Source of the DNA: Taxillus chinensis
Taxonomy: Eukaryota > Streptophyta > Magnoliopsida > Santalales > Loranthaceae
Assembly (NCBI GenBank): GCA_023512835.1
Contig: CM042084.1
Location: 53,361,031 to 53,425,030 of the forward strand
Direction of reading: 5' to 3'
Length of the DNA: 64,000 nt
How positions within the stretch are numbered: the first letter of the stretch is position 1; every line of letters starts with the position of its first letter. The notes below the pieces were generated by a model. The model did not search any database. It worked only from the letters and a program-made list of their open reading frames with translations, and had not been told where the DNA came from. The translations under genes were made by a program, and so were the position numbers. Shown one piece after another: positions 1 through 10,080 of the stretch.

Positions 1-1157
1 TGAAATGTTTTGATCTGTTTTATTTTAGAAGGCTCTGTGACTGTAGACCGCGTAACAAAATAAAGAAGGGAAGGTATTCTCTTGTATACATTCTTACTTC
101 CCTCTTTCTCGTTGTCCTTTCTCTCAGTTCCATCTGTAGCTTATTTCATATTTCTTACTATTTGAATGGCATCAAGAAATCACATTTAGAAATGTTTTTG
201 TTTTTGTTTTGCTTATAAAACAATATAGAGAAGAAAGAAAGAAAAGTTGTCATGAATGTTCTCAAAGAACATTAATATTCATTATGATGGCCAACTAATT
301 GAACATTGTGTGGGTTGTTTTATCAGTTTTATTTGAAGTATGTGCGGATCCATTTTAAAATTTTATGGGGACCAATTTTGATGCCCAAGACCAGAAGGAA
401 TATTGTGCAAAGAACAAAAAAAACAAACTATGACGAAATCTGCACTTTATTCACTTAATGTAATTAATTGCTCAGTGATGGGGAATATCTAGAATCAGCC
501 ATCTATGGTCGGGTTTTACTTATAATTATGGGGTTTGTTTTGCAAGTTTCTTACAAGGTGAAAGTAATAGGATTTTGGATATTCCAATTTTTCAAAGGAG
601 CCTTAGTTAGTATCATGTCATGAAGTATTAATGCCCTGTGATTTCTCTCACCATTGCCCATTTCTGTATAATCCCGTCTCCTCCTTTCACTCATTCCCTT
701 CACCCTTCTGATCTTTGTCTCAATGCATTTGCAGTGGCCTTGGTAGCCCTTTTAGATAGCCACATTGTAAACACAAGCTGCCCATGATTTGTTATCTCCA
801 TAGCCAAAAAAAATCCCTTCCTTCATTGCCACCTTTAATCTCCAATATTGACCATTGTTTGGAAAATATGGTGCATTGATTGATTGGGAAAATACTTTCA
901 TTGCCACCTTGGTGCTGGCTACGATCGGGGGTGAAACTCCTGGTGGACGCTTAGATTGGGTGTGTGAGTATTTATCAACGTACAAAGTATAATAGAACAA
1001 AACAGCTTAAATGTTCTCACAAGTTTGCCAACTGTAATATCTTTAAATCAAGTTGCCTATATTGCTGTAACACGTAAGATATAGAGTTGGTGAAGTAGTG
1101 GCTAATTTTTATAATGACTATTATCCTTCATTGTATGTGGAACGTATCTTCTTCATA
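1..1157. other. Non-coding, probable intron of host gene
   Basis: This AT-rich stretch has no convincing exon, repeat or transposon domain. It lies upstream of an exon that begins in phase 0, so it is most simply read as intron of the host gene or its 5' flank. The short open frames in it have no recognisable motif. Confidence 0.5.
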
Positions 1158-1173
1158 TATACCGGATTTTTTT
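1158..1173. repeat. 5' target-site duplication of LINE
   Basis: The 16 bases TATACCGGATTTTTTT match TATACCTGATTTTTTT at 1586-1601 with one mismatch. The two copies bracket a LINE 3' end, as expected for the duplication made by target-primed reverse transcription. Confidence 0.85.
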
Positions 1174-1585
1174 GTGGGATATGATTCTGGGTCTTGTGTG
1201 ATATGATTTTCGGTCTTTTTGCCATCTTGTGTGATGCCTTCGTCTCTTTGTGCGTTGTTTGCTGGTTGGCTTGGTGGTGGGGTGGCATTCGGCGGTGTGG
1301 CGTGCTGTCCCTCATTGCATTCTTTGGAGTATTTGGCGGGAGAGGAATGCATGGGTGTTTGATGATCGGAAAAGGCTTCCTGCTGAGATTTTTTGTGTTT
1401 TTTTTCGTTATTTGGGTGATTGGTTGTATGCGTCGGGCGGGTTATATTTTCTTCCGTTTGGGATGTTGTCAATGTGTGTTCTTTTTGATTGGGTTGCTGT
1501 CTTCGCTTTGTAATTTTTCTTTTTTGCGCACTCCTTGTGTGTGATTTGCTATTGATTAATAAATTATTCTTACCTATAAAAAAAG
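1174..1585 (+). mobile_element. 5'-truncated L1 LINE (3' end only)
   Basis: This is about 412 bp of the extreme 3' end of a plant L1-type non-LTR retrotransposon. A frame at about 1250-1513 shows WSIWRERNAWVFDD, the conserved tail that follows the zf-RVT zinc-binding region in plant LINE ORF2 proteins. It is followed by a 3' UTR ending in an A-rich run (ATAAAAAAA at about 1576-1584). Near-perfect 16-bp direct repeats flank it. A 5' truncation of this kind is the usual outcome of LINE insertion. It inserted in the polypyrimidine tract of the host intron, just upstream of the exon at 1611. The copy cannot move by itself because the endonuclease and reverse transcriptase are absent. Confidence 0.85.
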
Positions 1586-1601
1586 TATACCTGATTTTTT
1601 T
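1586..1601. repeat. 3' target-site duplication of LINE, within splice-acceptor tract
   Basis: This second copy of the 16-bp duplication ends nine bases before the 3' splice site (TTCTTTGCAG, ending at 1610). The host polypyrimidine tract has therefore been copied to both sides of the LINE, and the copy nearest the exon still serves as the tract. Confidence 0.8.
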
Positions 1602-1610
1602 TCTTTGCAG

Positions 1611-1730
1611 CTACCCTTGCCCTATCTTAAGGTTGGTCATCTGACAGCACCACCTGCAGGGGATCCAGTTGCACCACATAGCGATTGGAAGCGGTCTCAG
1701 TTTGTTTTGAACCACGAAGGGATGCAGCAG
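1611..1730 (+). CDS. Host gene exon A, product not recognised
   Basis: This is a 40-codon internal exon in phase 0/0. It is preceded by a pyrimidine-rich tract and TTTGCAG, and followed by GTAGTA. The reading [20 protein letters not shown] continues to a glutamine pair at the donor site. Its balanced codon use stands out from the AT-rich introns. It joins in frame to the exon at 5792, and that one to the exon at 11296, giving 131 codons in all. I do not recognise the family. The third exon resembles the C-terminal helix of a PH-like domain, so a PH-domain-like lipid or protein-binding module is possible, but this is inference. No start or stop codon of the gene is visible in the window. Confidence 0.7.
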
Positions 1731-1862
1731 GTAGTAATTTTTTTTGTTCTTTTCTTTTTTAAAATTCCATTGTTAGTTTTCTTTTGTTTGACGATAATGT
1801 GCTTACTTTATGTATTTTCTTATGCAAGTTTAGCACTCGTGTTTTTGTCAAATTTTGATGAA

Positions 1863-1995
1863 TGTTAGAAGTGGAGAAATAAACTGATAAATTTATCATG
1901 ATAAATATGCATATATATAGAGAGAGAGATAGAGAGATAGAGATAGAGATAGAGAGAGAGGATGACTTGCTCCCTATGCTCTGAATTTTAAATTC
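1863..1995 (-). repeat. Copia 3' LTR (partial match)
   Basis: It starts with TGTTAGAAGTGGAGAAATAA and matches the right LTR at 5225 through GATGACTTGCTCC. It contains a GAGATA-type microsatellite at about 1919-1960. Beyond about 1995 the match to the other LTR fades, so the inner edge is not fixed. Confidence 0.6.
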
Positions 1996-2260
1996 TGTAT
2001 TTTCTGATAAAAGAGTCTTAATGTCTTCTCATAAGACAGTGAATCGCAAAGTACAATTACACAGGTTGCACCACTAATCCCATACCCAATCTCAGCCAAA
2101 TGATCTCTACATCACATAATCCTAGGGGTAGCTATAGACATAGTCTAATATTTTGCTTCTGCTCCCCACACCAATATCATGCTTCTTATTCTCCGATGAA
2201 ACTAAATTTCTACCGACATAGACGACATATCTAGAGGTGGGCCTCAGATCAGTGTGGCAA

Positions 2261-2470
2261 TCAAATCAACACCTTAACAATATCTTGCTTCTTACACTCC
2301 CATGAAACTAAATTACTGCCAACATAGAAGTCATAGCTAGAGGTGGATCTCCAATTAGTGGGCCGACCGACCAAATTAACCTTGGTATAACAATCCATGC
2401 AAGCATGGTCATGAACGGCAACGACAATTTTCTTTTTGGGATTGCCTCTAAGATATGTAAGAGTCCTCAT
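2261..2470 (-). pseudogene. Copia RNase H remnant
   Basis: The minus-strand frame reads RTLTYLRGNPKKKIVV, then a run with RRPTNWRST-like order, and ends in VGSNLVSWECKKQDIV. This is the familiar Copia RNase H order (Y-L-K/R-G-T/N-P, RRSTSGY, G-x-LVSW-x-SKKQ-x-V). The RSTSSYDFYVGSNLVSW block is well kept while the flanks have decayed. It lies downstream of the reverse transcriptase remnant in the element's own direction, as expected. Confidence 0.75.
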
Positions 2471-2693
2471 GATAACATTCCAATGTTATTGCGTAGGTGC
2501 TCTATAACCTTACTTAACACACTGATACATGCAAGATCAATCCCAGTCATTGTAGTGTGGTAGGTCAGTTTATAGGTCTACGAGCAACATGTTGGTATCT
2601 CTCAGGGTCCTCCAGCTCATTCTAATCAAGGAGAAGCTTCAACCCTAATTTCATAGAAGATTGTCAACTCTGACTGCTTCATATTGAACTCAG

Positions 2694-2936
2694 TCAATAT
2701 ATCCAAAACATGCTTATTTTGTGACAAAGAAATACTTCCCTTCCCTGAAACCACTCTGATGCGTAGAAAATATTTGAAATTTTTGTCTCAGAAATGTCTT
2801 GCTCATCTTCACCTGTCGAAACAATGTCGTCCACATATAATGCCAGAAAGTTACATCTAGTAGTCGCATGATAATAAAACAGTACATGATCCTTTTGAGA
2901 CCGAAGTAAACCAAAGCCATAAAAGCTCTTGACCAC
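2694..2936 (-). pseudogene. Copia reverse transcriptase remnant
   Basis: The minus-strand frame contains FYGFGLLRSQKDHVLFYYH followed by LALYVDDIVSTGEDE. The YVDD box is the catalytic palm motif of Ty1/Copia reverse transcriptase, and SQ-x-DH-x-LF upstream is typical of the family. The rest of the domain has been lost to stops and indels. Confidence 0.8.
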
Positions 2937-4099
2937 TAAGCTAAATTAGCCAAACTATGCTCAAGGAAATTTCTTAAGACCGTAAGAGTGATGAATCTTA
3001 CAAACTTTTCCTCCTTATAAGCCTAGGAGGTTGCTCTATGTACTCCACTAGAATTGAGAAAACATTCTTGATATCCAATTAATGAAAAGATCAAGAATGC
3101 ACAGCCTGCAAGGATAAGAAAAGGTGAATAAAGTCCATTTTTGTAACTGGGTTGAAGGTCTTAGCCTATTCAAGACCGTAGGTCTGAACATGGCTCCTAT
3201 CTACCAATCAGGCTTTTAAACGAGTAATCATACTATCTGGATTGATATTCACATCTAACCCAACTGCAACTAATAACATGACCTGGCAGATGATGAAACA
3301 AAGACCTAGTCTGATTTTGTCAGACCACGCATTTCCTCTTCCATAGTCACATGCCAGCCTGAATGCTGAAGTGCCACAGACCAAGAAATGGGTAAGGAGA
3401 TAGCATCAACATTGGCTTCAAAGCTGGCAAACTTGCTGGTAAACTTGGCTGTATCAATTTCAGCAGATGGGTCAATGACAGGATAGGCTGGCTGACTCTG
3501 CAGGTGGTCAATTAGATAAATGTCAAGTGAAGAGAAATTGGGTAGATGTCAGGAGGGTAGTTGGCAAGGACAACGTCAGAGTGATTGGGGCTTGGAGGAC
3601 CAGTGGATATGATCAATTGAGGGAAAACTGTAGACTAAGGAGAAGGAAAGTAGGGCAGGGACTCCGCAGAGGTGAGCAGAGCTGTACAAATTAATTATTG
3701 TATGTTAAATGGATTTGCAATTTATTGTAGACGCATGAAAAACAAGAAAATAAGGACAACACAGAGGGATATGTTAAGACACTGTGAACGTCTAAAACAT
3801 GTCTCCTTCACTAGTGTAGTTGGGATAGATGTTCCCCATAGCTGGTTGGCCCCACGATTGACACTTCCCTTGCTCAGTCTTCTACACCGAGAGATCATGC
3901 AAAATACAATAATGAGGGTTGAAGGTTATGGCGCAATTCAAATCATGTGTAGTATGATTGACATATTACACATTTAGTGGCATGACTATAAAGAACAAAG
4001 GATAAAGTAAATGTCATTGGTAGGCTGTGCAACTTTGCATCTTTTAACTGTCAAGGATGATCCATGTGCAATAGTAAAAGATGGAATGGAGACAATGCT

Positions 4100-4180
4100 T
4101 GATACAAAATAGGAATACATCCATTACTTAGTCATGTGGACACCAACATTAGAATTAATAATCCACGCAGCAGGAGCTTT
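4100..4180 (-). pseudogene. Copia protease remnant
   Basis: The minus strand at about 4130-4173 reads AAWIINSNVGVHMT, recognisable as the Copia protease motif W-I/L-x-DSGA-x-x-HMT. The catalytic aspartate has become asparagine and the DSGA box has decayed. Confidence 0.6.
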
Positions 4181-5208
4181 ACATGTGAAGGTACGAGAAC
4201 AATCAAGCGGCTGCTGTAACTGAGCAGCTGAAGTCCCACCCCCTAATGTAGGGGATATGCTTTTCTGGTCTTATGCTTTGGATTGTCAAGAAGCAATATG
4301 GGCTATTTCACGGGATACAAGAAGCTTGTAACGCCCAGAAATAACTGCAAAGATGTCCGGCAATACTTAAAAAATTACAATTGTGGGTATCCCAACCCTA
4401 ACCAGGAGTACCATCACGACTTCTTTCACATTAATTACTACTACCACCTCTATTTGGGTGTAGGGTGGTAGATTGATCAATGACTTTAGAAGAGGCAGAT
4501 CTGACCTCCTCACAGTTACACTACAAACAACTCAGTGATAAGCTTCTCCAAGAGAGGGAAGTCAATCATCTGACAGAATCTGCAAAGGAACAGTATCGAA
4601 CTCAACTTCCATGCCATTAAGATTGTAGGTCACCAAATTATGAGTTTGCTACTGTTGAATTGTAGCCCACTAGATGTGATGAGACTACGCGACTGAACTC
4701 ATCAACAAAAAACTTGAAATTTTCATAATATCCCTGGCATTTGCTGACCAACAGGGGCTATCTTTAAAAGCCCAAACTCTGGGAAAGTCATTTAGTGAGG
4801 GGTTTAAATCTGTCAAAGCTTCTCATAACTCGTTGGTAGAATTTGTATTACTAATGACAATTTGAACAGAAATATCTGTAGCATTCAGCATGTCACTATA
4901 AATATGGCAATCAACAATCTTCTACCAGTCAACCTTACTTCGAAGGGGCTGAGTAAGATGATGAGTCAGCCACTGTCCATGCAAATTCTTAAAGACATTC
5001 TTTTTCCATAGTGTGAATGTAAACTGTCCTGTCAACACATTTTGGACGAACTCAGATGATGTAGAGATAATTTGAATGCTTGTGATCACATCACATAAGA
5101 TCCGGTTGCACTGGATCTATCCATGGCTGATCCAGACTTACTGGATTCACCTGCACCACTTAGGGTTTTCCCTGGCAATAGTGATTGATAGCTCAGGCAA
5201 TGGCTAAA

Positions 5209-5224
5209 CTTGGCTCTGACACCA
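5209..5224 (-). other. Primer-binding site of decayed Copia
   Basis: The minus strand reads TGGTGTCAGAGCCAAG directly after the LTR edge CTAACA. It matches the initiator-methionine-tRNA type primer site, with one G where A is usual. Confidence 0.75.
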
Positions 5225-5590
5225 TGTTAGAAAAATAGAGAAATAAATAAACTGATAATTTTTTTATGAGAAGAATACATGTTGAATGGGATGACTTGCT
5301 CCTATTCTAGACTCTTAACCTAATGGGTCCAGCCAAGTGTACTGATACTAACAATAGGAAACTATTAGAAATAGAAAGTATTATGAATCTATGAAAATAT
5401 TAGAAAAATGAAAATAGTAGAAATGTGAAAACTAATAAAAAACTGAAACAAATAAAAAAATAAAATTTGGTTGATAAAATTTAATTTTGATCTTGAACTC
5501 AGAAGAGGCTCTTCTTTCTTGAAAGTTAGTCACGCCAAGTGTCATTCCCTAAAACTTAAACCTGGGTTGCCCGTTGATTTTTAGAATGAA
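5225..5590 (-). repeat. Copia 5' LTR
   Basis: It begins TGTTAG at 5225 next to the primer-binding site and shares GAGAAATAAA, AACTGATAA and GATGACTTGCTCC with the left LTR. The outer edge is tentative. Confidence 0.55.
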
Positions 5591-5791
5591 CATCCCAGTG
5601 CTACAATATTGGGTACAACTGTGTCAATGGTCCATGTTTCTAAAATTAGGATAGGCGAACAAATTGTTTAACATTGTGCATATGAGAATGTTGGCGGTTG
5701 GAGAGCTATGTTCTTGATTTCTTTGAACCTGTACTGTTCTTCAGGGCAAAAATGGGTATCCATTTTTTAAAAATTAAAATATATTGTGCAG

Positions 5792-5971
5792 CTTATCAAA
5801 GATGAACAAAAACAGATGTCACAGAGTCTGTCTGGGAAGCCCAGAGATTTGGAAAAAATGGCAATTCAAGTTGATGTTCCAGACATTGTTTCTGTGTCTG
5901 CATGTGCTGATCTGACACTACCTCCGGGTGCTGGCTTGTGCATAAATACAATTAATGGGTCTGTCTTCTTG
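5792..5971 (+). CDS. Host gene exon B, product not recognised
   Basis: This is a 60-codon internal exon in phase 0/0, between the acceptor TATTGTGCAG and the donor GTGAGT. The frame begins LIKDEQKQMSQSLSGKPRDL and later contains VDVPDIVSVSACADL and INTINGSVFL. It follows exon A in frame. The alternating hydrophobic stretch near its end would suit the beta strands of a PH-like fold completed by exon C, which is inference. The family is not identified. Confidence 0.72.
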
Positions 5972-6228
5972 GTGAGTATTGATGTTGTAATTACTCTCCA
6001 TAATATGTTAATTTTTGTTTCTCAAAATATAATAATAAAAATTACTGAGCCTTATGATTTGAAAAGTTGGTTACTCTTAGTCTCATCAAAATATGATTGG
6101 TAACATTAGCTGAATTTTATGTGGCCCTATGGAGTATAGGCTTTGTGAAAAATTGTCAAGAAGAATAGATTTTAAATAAATCTTGAAATACATGCAACGT
6201 CTGGCTTGAAGTAACTCACCTCCGATGA
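5972..6228. other. Intron sequence without features
   Basis: This is AT-rich DNA between the exon B donor and the 3' end of the minus-strand LINE. Nothing else can be supported. Confidence 0.4.
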
Positions 6229-6547
6229 TATTTTTATAGATAATAAATTTTATTAGAAAAAAAAAGTACACAAGATTGCATAAAGAGCATATATATAACA
6301 ACAGGCTCAAAATGAATATCCATTAACAATATCACAAATGGAAGTAAAATGGTTTACTCCCATAGTAAACATTTACTCCCTCAATTGACAAACAAAAAAG
6401 AAAAGGCTTTCAAAGGTAGGCCACTCCCTAATATCAAATACTTTCGCATTTTGCTCTCGTCAAATACTTGAAATAAGGCAATAAGGGATAGCCCGCCAAA
6501 CTACCGAACGATGCCTCACGCTTTCTATCCAACACGTGAACAACACA

Positions 6548-6796
6548 TCAAGAGACAAAAACATCACTCAATAAAGGATAAACAAACCCATAATCATATT
6601 CCATAGCCTTCGAGCATATGAGTAGTGAAGGAAACGATGGTCCATGGACTTCGTTGAATCTTGTACATGTAACACCTACAAAGAATAATGAAACTCTGCA
6701 CTGTAAATTATCAACAGTAAGAATCTTGTCATGTATCATTGTCCAAGCAAAGAATTCAACTCTAGACGACACTGAGCCTTCCACAAACTTCTCCAA
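6548..6796 (-). pseudogene. LINE zf-RVT region remnant
   Basis: The minus-strand frame contains RVEFFAWTMIHDKILTVDNL, which fits the plant zf-RVT motif (V-x-FFAW-x-x-x-x-x-KILT-x-D-NL). A cysteine-bearing segment follows, then frame disruption. This region follows the reverse transcriptase in plant L1 ORF2. Confidence 0.75.
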
Positions 6797-7289
6797 GGAA
6801 AGCTCCCAAGTGTGGCAGTGTTAATAAAAAAGCTTGACGTGGTAGCCTCTTTCGTTTGGGATGCCAAAACATTCTACCTGAAGCATTCCTTGTGGGGGAA
6901 CTGAATACAATATGTTAAAAAAAGAAAAAAAAGCTTCAAATTACCAAGCAGCCTAAGAAAACCACTCCTCCCATTGCATTGTAGAACCCTTCATATGACA
7001 CGTCATCTGCAAAAGCATTTGGAATACATGCAATCCAATATAGCTCTAGGTAAACGAGTTTCAAGGGAGATTTGCCATATCAAACATCATCTCAAAAGCA
7101 AATGAAAGAATCATTTCTCAACTTAAATACCATAAAATGAGAGAAAGAGTCCTACAACAAGCGGATGATTTTCCATAATCCCATGCCATGAGGTTTGTGA
7201 GGCATCAATGAGGTCCATACCCCACCGATTACTCCATACTTCACTGCAATCACCTTCCGCCATAGGGCCTTACGCTCCACCCCAAACCT

Positions 7290-7580
7290 TTATAACAATT
7301 TTCCAAGAAGAGAAGCATTAAATCTACACAACTTCTTAATGTTGCACACTCTACTGCATTTAACCAAATGAATTTTAGGCACATCCACATCAAAAATCCG
7401 AAGGAAATTCCTTTGGATCCTCTCTAGTCGAAAAACTATAGCCATGTGAAGAGGGAAGAGAGAAAGGTAGTGGGTTGGCAAGTTGGAAAGGATGCTTTTA
7501 ACCAAAGTGAGCTGTGAGCCCAACTCCCTTGGAGAGGTAAACACACTTTCACTTGGCCAAACGACGCTCCATATTCTCAA
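7290..7580 (-). pseudogene. LINE ORF2, C-terminal reverse transcriptase
   Basis: The minus-strand frame contains SQLTLVKSILSNLPTHYLSL, FRLERIQRNFL and PKIHLVKCSRVC. These are the well-known plant L1 blocks GG/S-RLTLIKSVLS-x-LP-x-Y-x-LSLF, RIE-x-IQR-x-FLW and K-x-HLV-x-W-x-x-VC. Just upstream (about 7580-7780) the same protein continues as a decayed GLRINFNKS...PVGAMPHLWELA...LPLLYLSLPL block. The catalytic palm that should precede it is absent. Confidence 0.85.
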
Positions 7581-7785
7581 TAATTGGGTTTCGAGTAGCG
7601 ATAGTTTTTAACGTGGCCTCCAAAGGAAGACTCAAATACAAGAGGGGCAACTACGCAGTCTGACCTCCTAAAATGTGGGCCAGCTCCCACAAATGAGGCA
7701 TAGCACCAACTGGAACCAAAATTGATTTGTTGAAATTAATTCTCAATCCCGAAGTACCTTCAAACCAAAAAGGATGGACCGCAAG

Positions 7786-7830
7786 TGAGAGTTAACATTT
7801 TGTGAGAGTTAACATTCTGTGAGAGTTAGC
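7786..7830. repeat. Three short tandem repeats at LINE deletion junction
   Basis: GTGAGAGTTAACATT-type units occur three times in a row (about 7786, 7802 and 7818). They sit where the LINE frame jumps from the linker to the post-palm region. They may mark slippage or repair at the breakpoint. Confidence 0.6.
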
Positions 7831-8022
7831 CGTACAATGAAAGAACTTAAAGTTCTTATTCCCTTGTCGAAGCCACAGAGAACAAGATTTATGCCTTGAG
7901 ATCTCATCCATTAAAAGCGGCGGCTTAAGATTTGTATTCCACGCCTTCTTGCACCTCCTCTTCTCCTTCGATAATGGGCAAAGTAGGGCAACCTCATCAA
8001 GAGCACTCAAATCAGCCATCAA
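7808..8022 (-). pseudogene. LINE ORF2 linker before reverse transcriptase
   Basis: The minus-strand frame reads LWLRQGNKNFKFFHCTANSH, which fits the plant L1 block W-L/V-K/R-x-GD-x-N-T-K/S-FFH-x-x-A-x-x-R found between endonuclease and reverse transcriptase. It stops at the repeat-marked junction near 7800. Confidence 0.8.
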
Positions 8023-8289
8023 AGTATGCTTCCGAATGCCAACCTGCGCAAAAACACTATGATTCTAATATTTCAAGTCCCTCTAACAATTTCAACTTGG
8101 ATGCAAGCACATAACTTGGAGTTCTCTCCACCTAATATGACTCCCATCAAGGCTTAACCTAGTCCACAAAACCCTTTGTCAATAGTCACATGTTCTTGAA
8201 CTGGAAAGATTGTTGCCACTGTGGCGCAGAACCATAATCCAATAGAACCTTAAAATGATTAGAACACCACTGACTTAATCGCAATTGAT

Positions 8290-8862
8290 GTAGATGCACA
8301 TTCTACCTGGCCTAATCCAAGGATAGCAATAATTGATCAAGTCGAGAAAAGGAAGGCTCAACTCGGTTATTAGACCATGCAAACTCCCCACGAGCCAAAG
8401 GAAGATCAACCAGCCCCAAGGAATCAATAAACTCAGACAACCCAATCATTCAAGGAGTAAACCCCATCGAACTCACCTTTTTATAAGGGAATCTCATGAC
8501 GTTGAAATTTCCCCCGAGACACAACAACACTTCACACCAACATTGCAAACTGGAAAGCTTATACCATATCAATCTCCTATCACTGGCAAGATAAGGGTCA
8601 TACACCCCTAAAAACATTCACACACGCTAGCCCCCAACATTCTAAAACTTGTAGATATGTAGAACTAACCCACAACATCATCTAGCTTGCCAATAACGTG
8701 GCTTTCCCACATAAAAGAATCCCACCTGTTGCTCCCACAGAATCAAGATACGGTTAATCCACAAAATGACATTATCACAAAAGTTTGATGATGTTTTCCG
8801 TCACAACCTCTTGCTTAGCCTGTTGCAAACAAATGATGTCAACCCTCGAAGTAGAAGACAGG
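8290..8862 (-). pseudogene. LINE endonuclease (EEP-type) remnant
   Basis: Reading the minus strand across frames gives RVDIICLQQAKQE, then GVYDPYLASDRRLIWYKL, a GNFNVMRFP block and SEFIDSLGLVDLPLARGEFA with SFSRLDQLLLS. These match in order the DIIC-x-QE-K, GP-Y/N, GDFN-x-x-R, F-x-x-FI-x-x-x-L-x-D and SRLDR-x-L-x-S motifs of L1 endonucleases. In-frame stops and a changed glutamate (QQ for QE) show it is inactive. Confidence 0.8.
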
Positions 8863-8910
8863 CCCACCAACCCCTTACCAAGACGTGTTGTAGATGGAGG
8901 TTTAGTTGTC

Positions 8911-9785
8911 TTAGGAGCCACCATTGAATGAGACGCGGAAGAAGCATCGTGCCCGGCCGGCTCCCCTAGAACAACACAAGCATCGAAAATGGTCCAATCA
9001 TCTCGACACCAAGCACCACCTGGACGGACAAGGCGACGGTCGTGCGTTTGCTGATGCGCTGGGTCTCCTCTGTCACGGGGTCAGGTTTCCTGCGCCTCTC
9101 AATCCATTGCGGCACTTAGTTTCTTTATCTACGGTCCACTAAGTTTAGCCTTTGAGGGTTGAAGCGTATGTAGACTGATTTCGCCCTGCCACTGGGCTCA
9201 TTAGGAGAACGGCTCCAGTTCCCGACCAATTTGTGTAAGGATGGCCAAATCTCTTCTTCAACGTCAAGTCCTTGACTAGCGGCATGCTTCTCTCATTCAA
9301 CCGGGTCGGCACGTCTGAATTCCGAAGGGGTTCCATCCGTTCTCCTCCACGAACTGTCTGGAACCTTCCGCTGCGAACCATCTATGCTTTAATCAACCAT
9401 TTTCCTTTAAGTAGCACGAATACATTTCTGAATCGTGCCAATGAGAAACGTCCTGCCAGCACTACGCTGCTTGGGTCGTGACATTGTTAGAGACCACATT
9501 GTTGAAGACCACATTTTGGAAATTATGAGAATTGCGCACAAAAGAGGAGCTCGCAGCAAAGATTGCCGCCGTGCTAGCACCACACCTTCGACCACCAACG
9601 TGGATGAGGCGGGAGGGAGCCAAGGCGCCATCACGAACTTGATGATGAGGTGAGAGAGGAGTTTTGGCAATTGCAGTGATCTGCCCCAAGCCTCTGGTGT
9701 GATGGTCCACTGTGAACCGACGATTGCTTGACATTGCGCGCGCGTCATTCGCGATTCATTATGTCCCTCATATAATAATAACTTA
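8911..9785 (-). other. Possible LINE ORF1/5' region, no clear motif
   Basis: This region is GC-richer than the surrounding introns and has a 152-codon minus-strand frame (9407-9865) and others. It lies where a LINE 5' part would sit, but no zinc knuckle or DUF4283-like block could be identified with confidence. Confidence 0.35.
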
Positions 9786-10080
9786 AAAGTGTACGCTACC
9801 ACATGATAATACACACGCCTGACACACACCCTAGGGTGAACAACATTGTCTAACAATAAATACATTAGGATTATAGCTGCTGCTTAGTAGAATCGAACAT
9901 GAGACCTTTACCACTGGACCAAAGATTACGTTTAAAAGGTTTGCGCCACCGCACCATAATACATACGCTGACACACCCTAGGGTAAATGACTTTGTTCAG
10001 TGATAAATACTTTAGGATTATAACCGGACCTCTTAAGTGTAAGACATACCCCTTTACCACTGGATCAAGACTTAGTTTAA
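9786..10080 (-). repeat. Two ~148-bp tandem units with tRNA-like A/B boxes
   Basis: Two diverged copies (about 9786-9934 and 9935-10080) share ATAATACA-ACG-CTGACACACCCTAGGGT, AATA-ATT/TTTAGGATTATA and CTTTACCACTGGA. On the minus strand each carries TGGTCCAGTGGTAAAGG or its variant, close to a Pol III A box. In the first unit GTTCGATTC, like a B box, follows after about 10 bases. The box spacing is too short for a normal tRNA, so a SINE-like or tRNA-derived repeat is more likely. Confidence 0.55.

Larger units (their letters stand above)
1863..5590 (-). mobile_element. Decayed Ty1/Copia retrotransposon in host intron
   Basis: The element lies on the minus strand between host exons A and B. 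Evidence in element order (right to left) is as follows: a TGTTAG-edged LTR starting at 5225; an initiator-Met-type primer-binding site (reverse complement at 5209-5224); protease remnant about 4130-4173; reverse transcriptase remnant 2694-2936; RNase H remnant 2261-2470; and a second TGTTAG-edged LTR at 1863. Both LTRs share the run GATGACTTGCTCC. ATGAA abuts the left edge at 1858-1862, and an ATGAA at 5586-5590 could be its partner, but the right LTR edge does not end in a clean CA, so the outer right boundary is uncertain. Many stops and indels show it is old. Confidence 0.8.
6229..8910 (-). mobile_element. Decayed L1 LINE with internal deletion
   Basis: This is a minus-strand plant L1-type element. 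In its own direction it contains an endonuclease (about 8860 down to 8290), the linker before the reverse transcriptase (about 8022-7808), the C-terminal part of the reverse transcriptase (about 7780-7290), and zf-RVT (about 6796-6548). The 3' edge near 6229 (TTTTTATAGATAATAAATTT on +) matches the 3' UTR of the LINE fragment at 1174-1585 read in reverse. The palm segment with the catalytic aspartates is missing. ORF1 may extend to about 9785 but has no clear motif. No target duplication was found. Confidence 0.8.

Noticed and set aside
1128..1472. 114-codon minus-strand frame
   Set aside because: It is the antisense of the LINE 3' end, whose plus-strand frame carries the recognised motif.
9407..9865. 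152-codon minus-strand frame that could be LINE ORF1
   Set aside because: No zinc knuckle or other ORF1 motif was found and it overlaps the tandem repeat; kept only as a possible region.
9890..9924. Possible tRNA gene on minus strand
   Set aside because: The A-box and B-box-like words are only about 10 bases apart and no cloverleaf can be drawn, so only a tRNA-like repeat is claimed.
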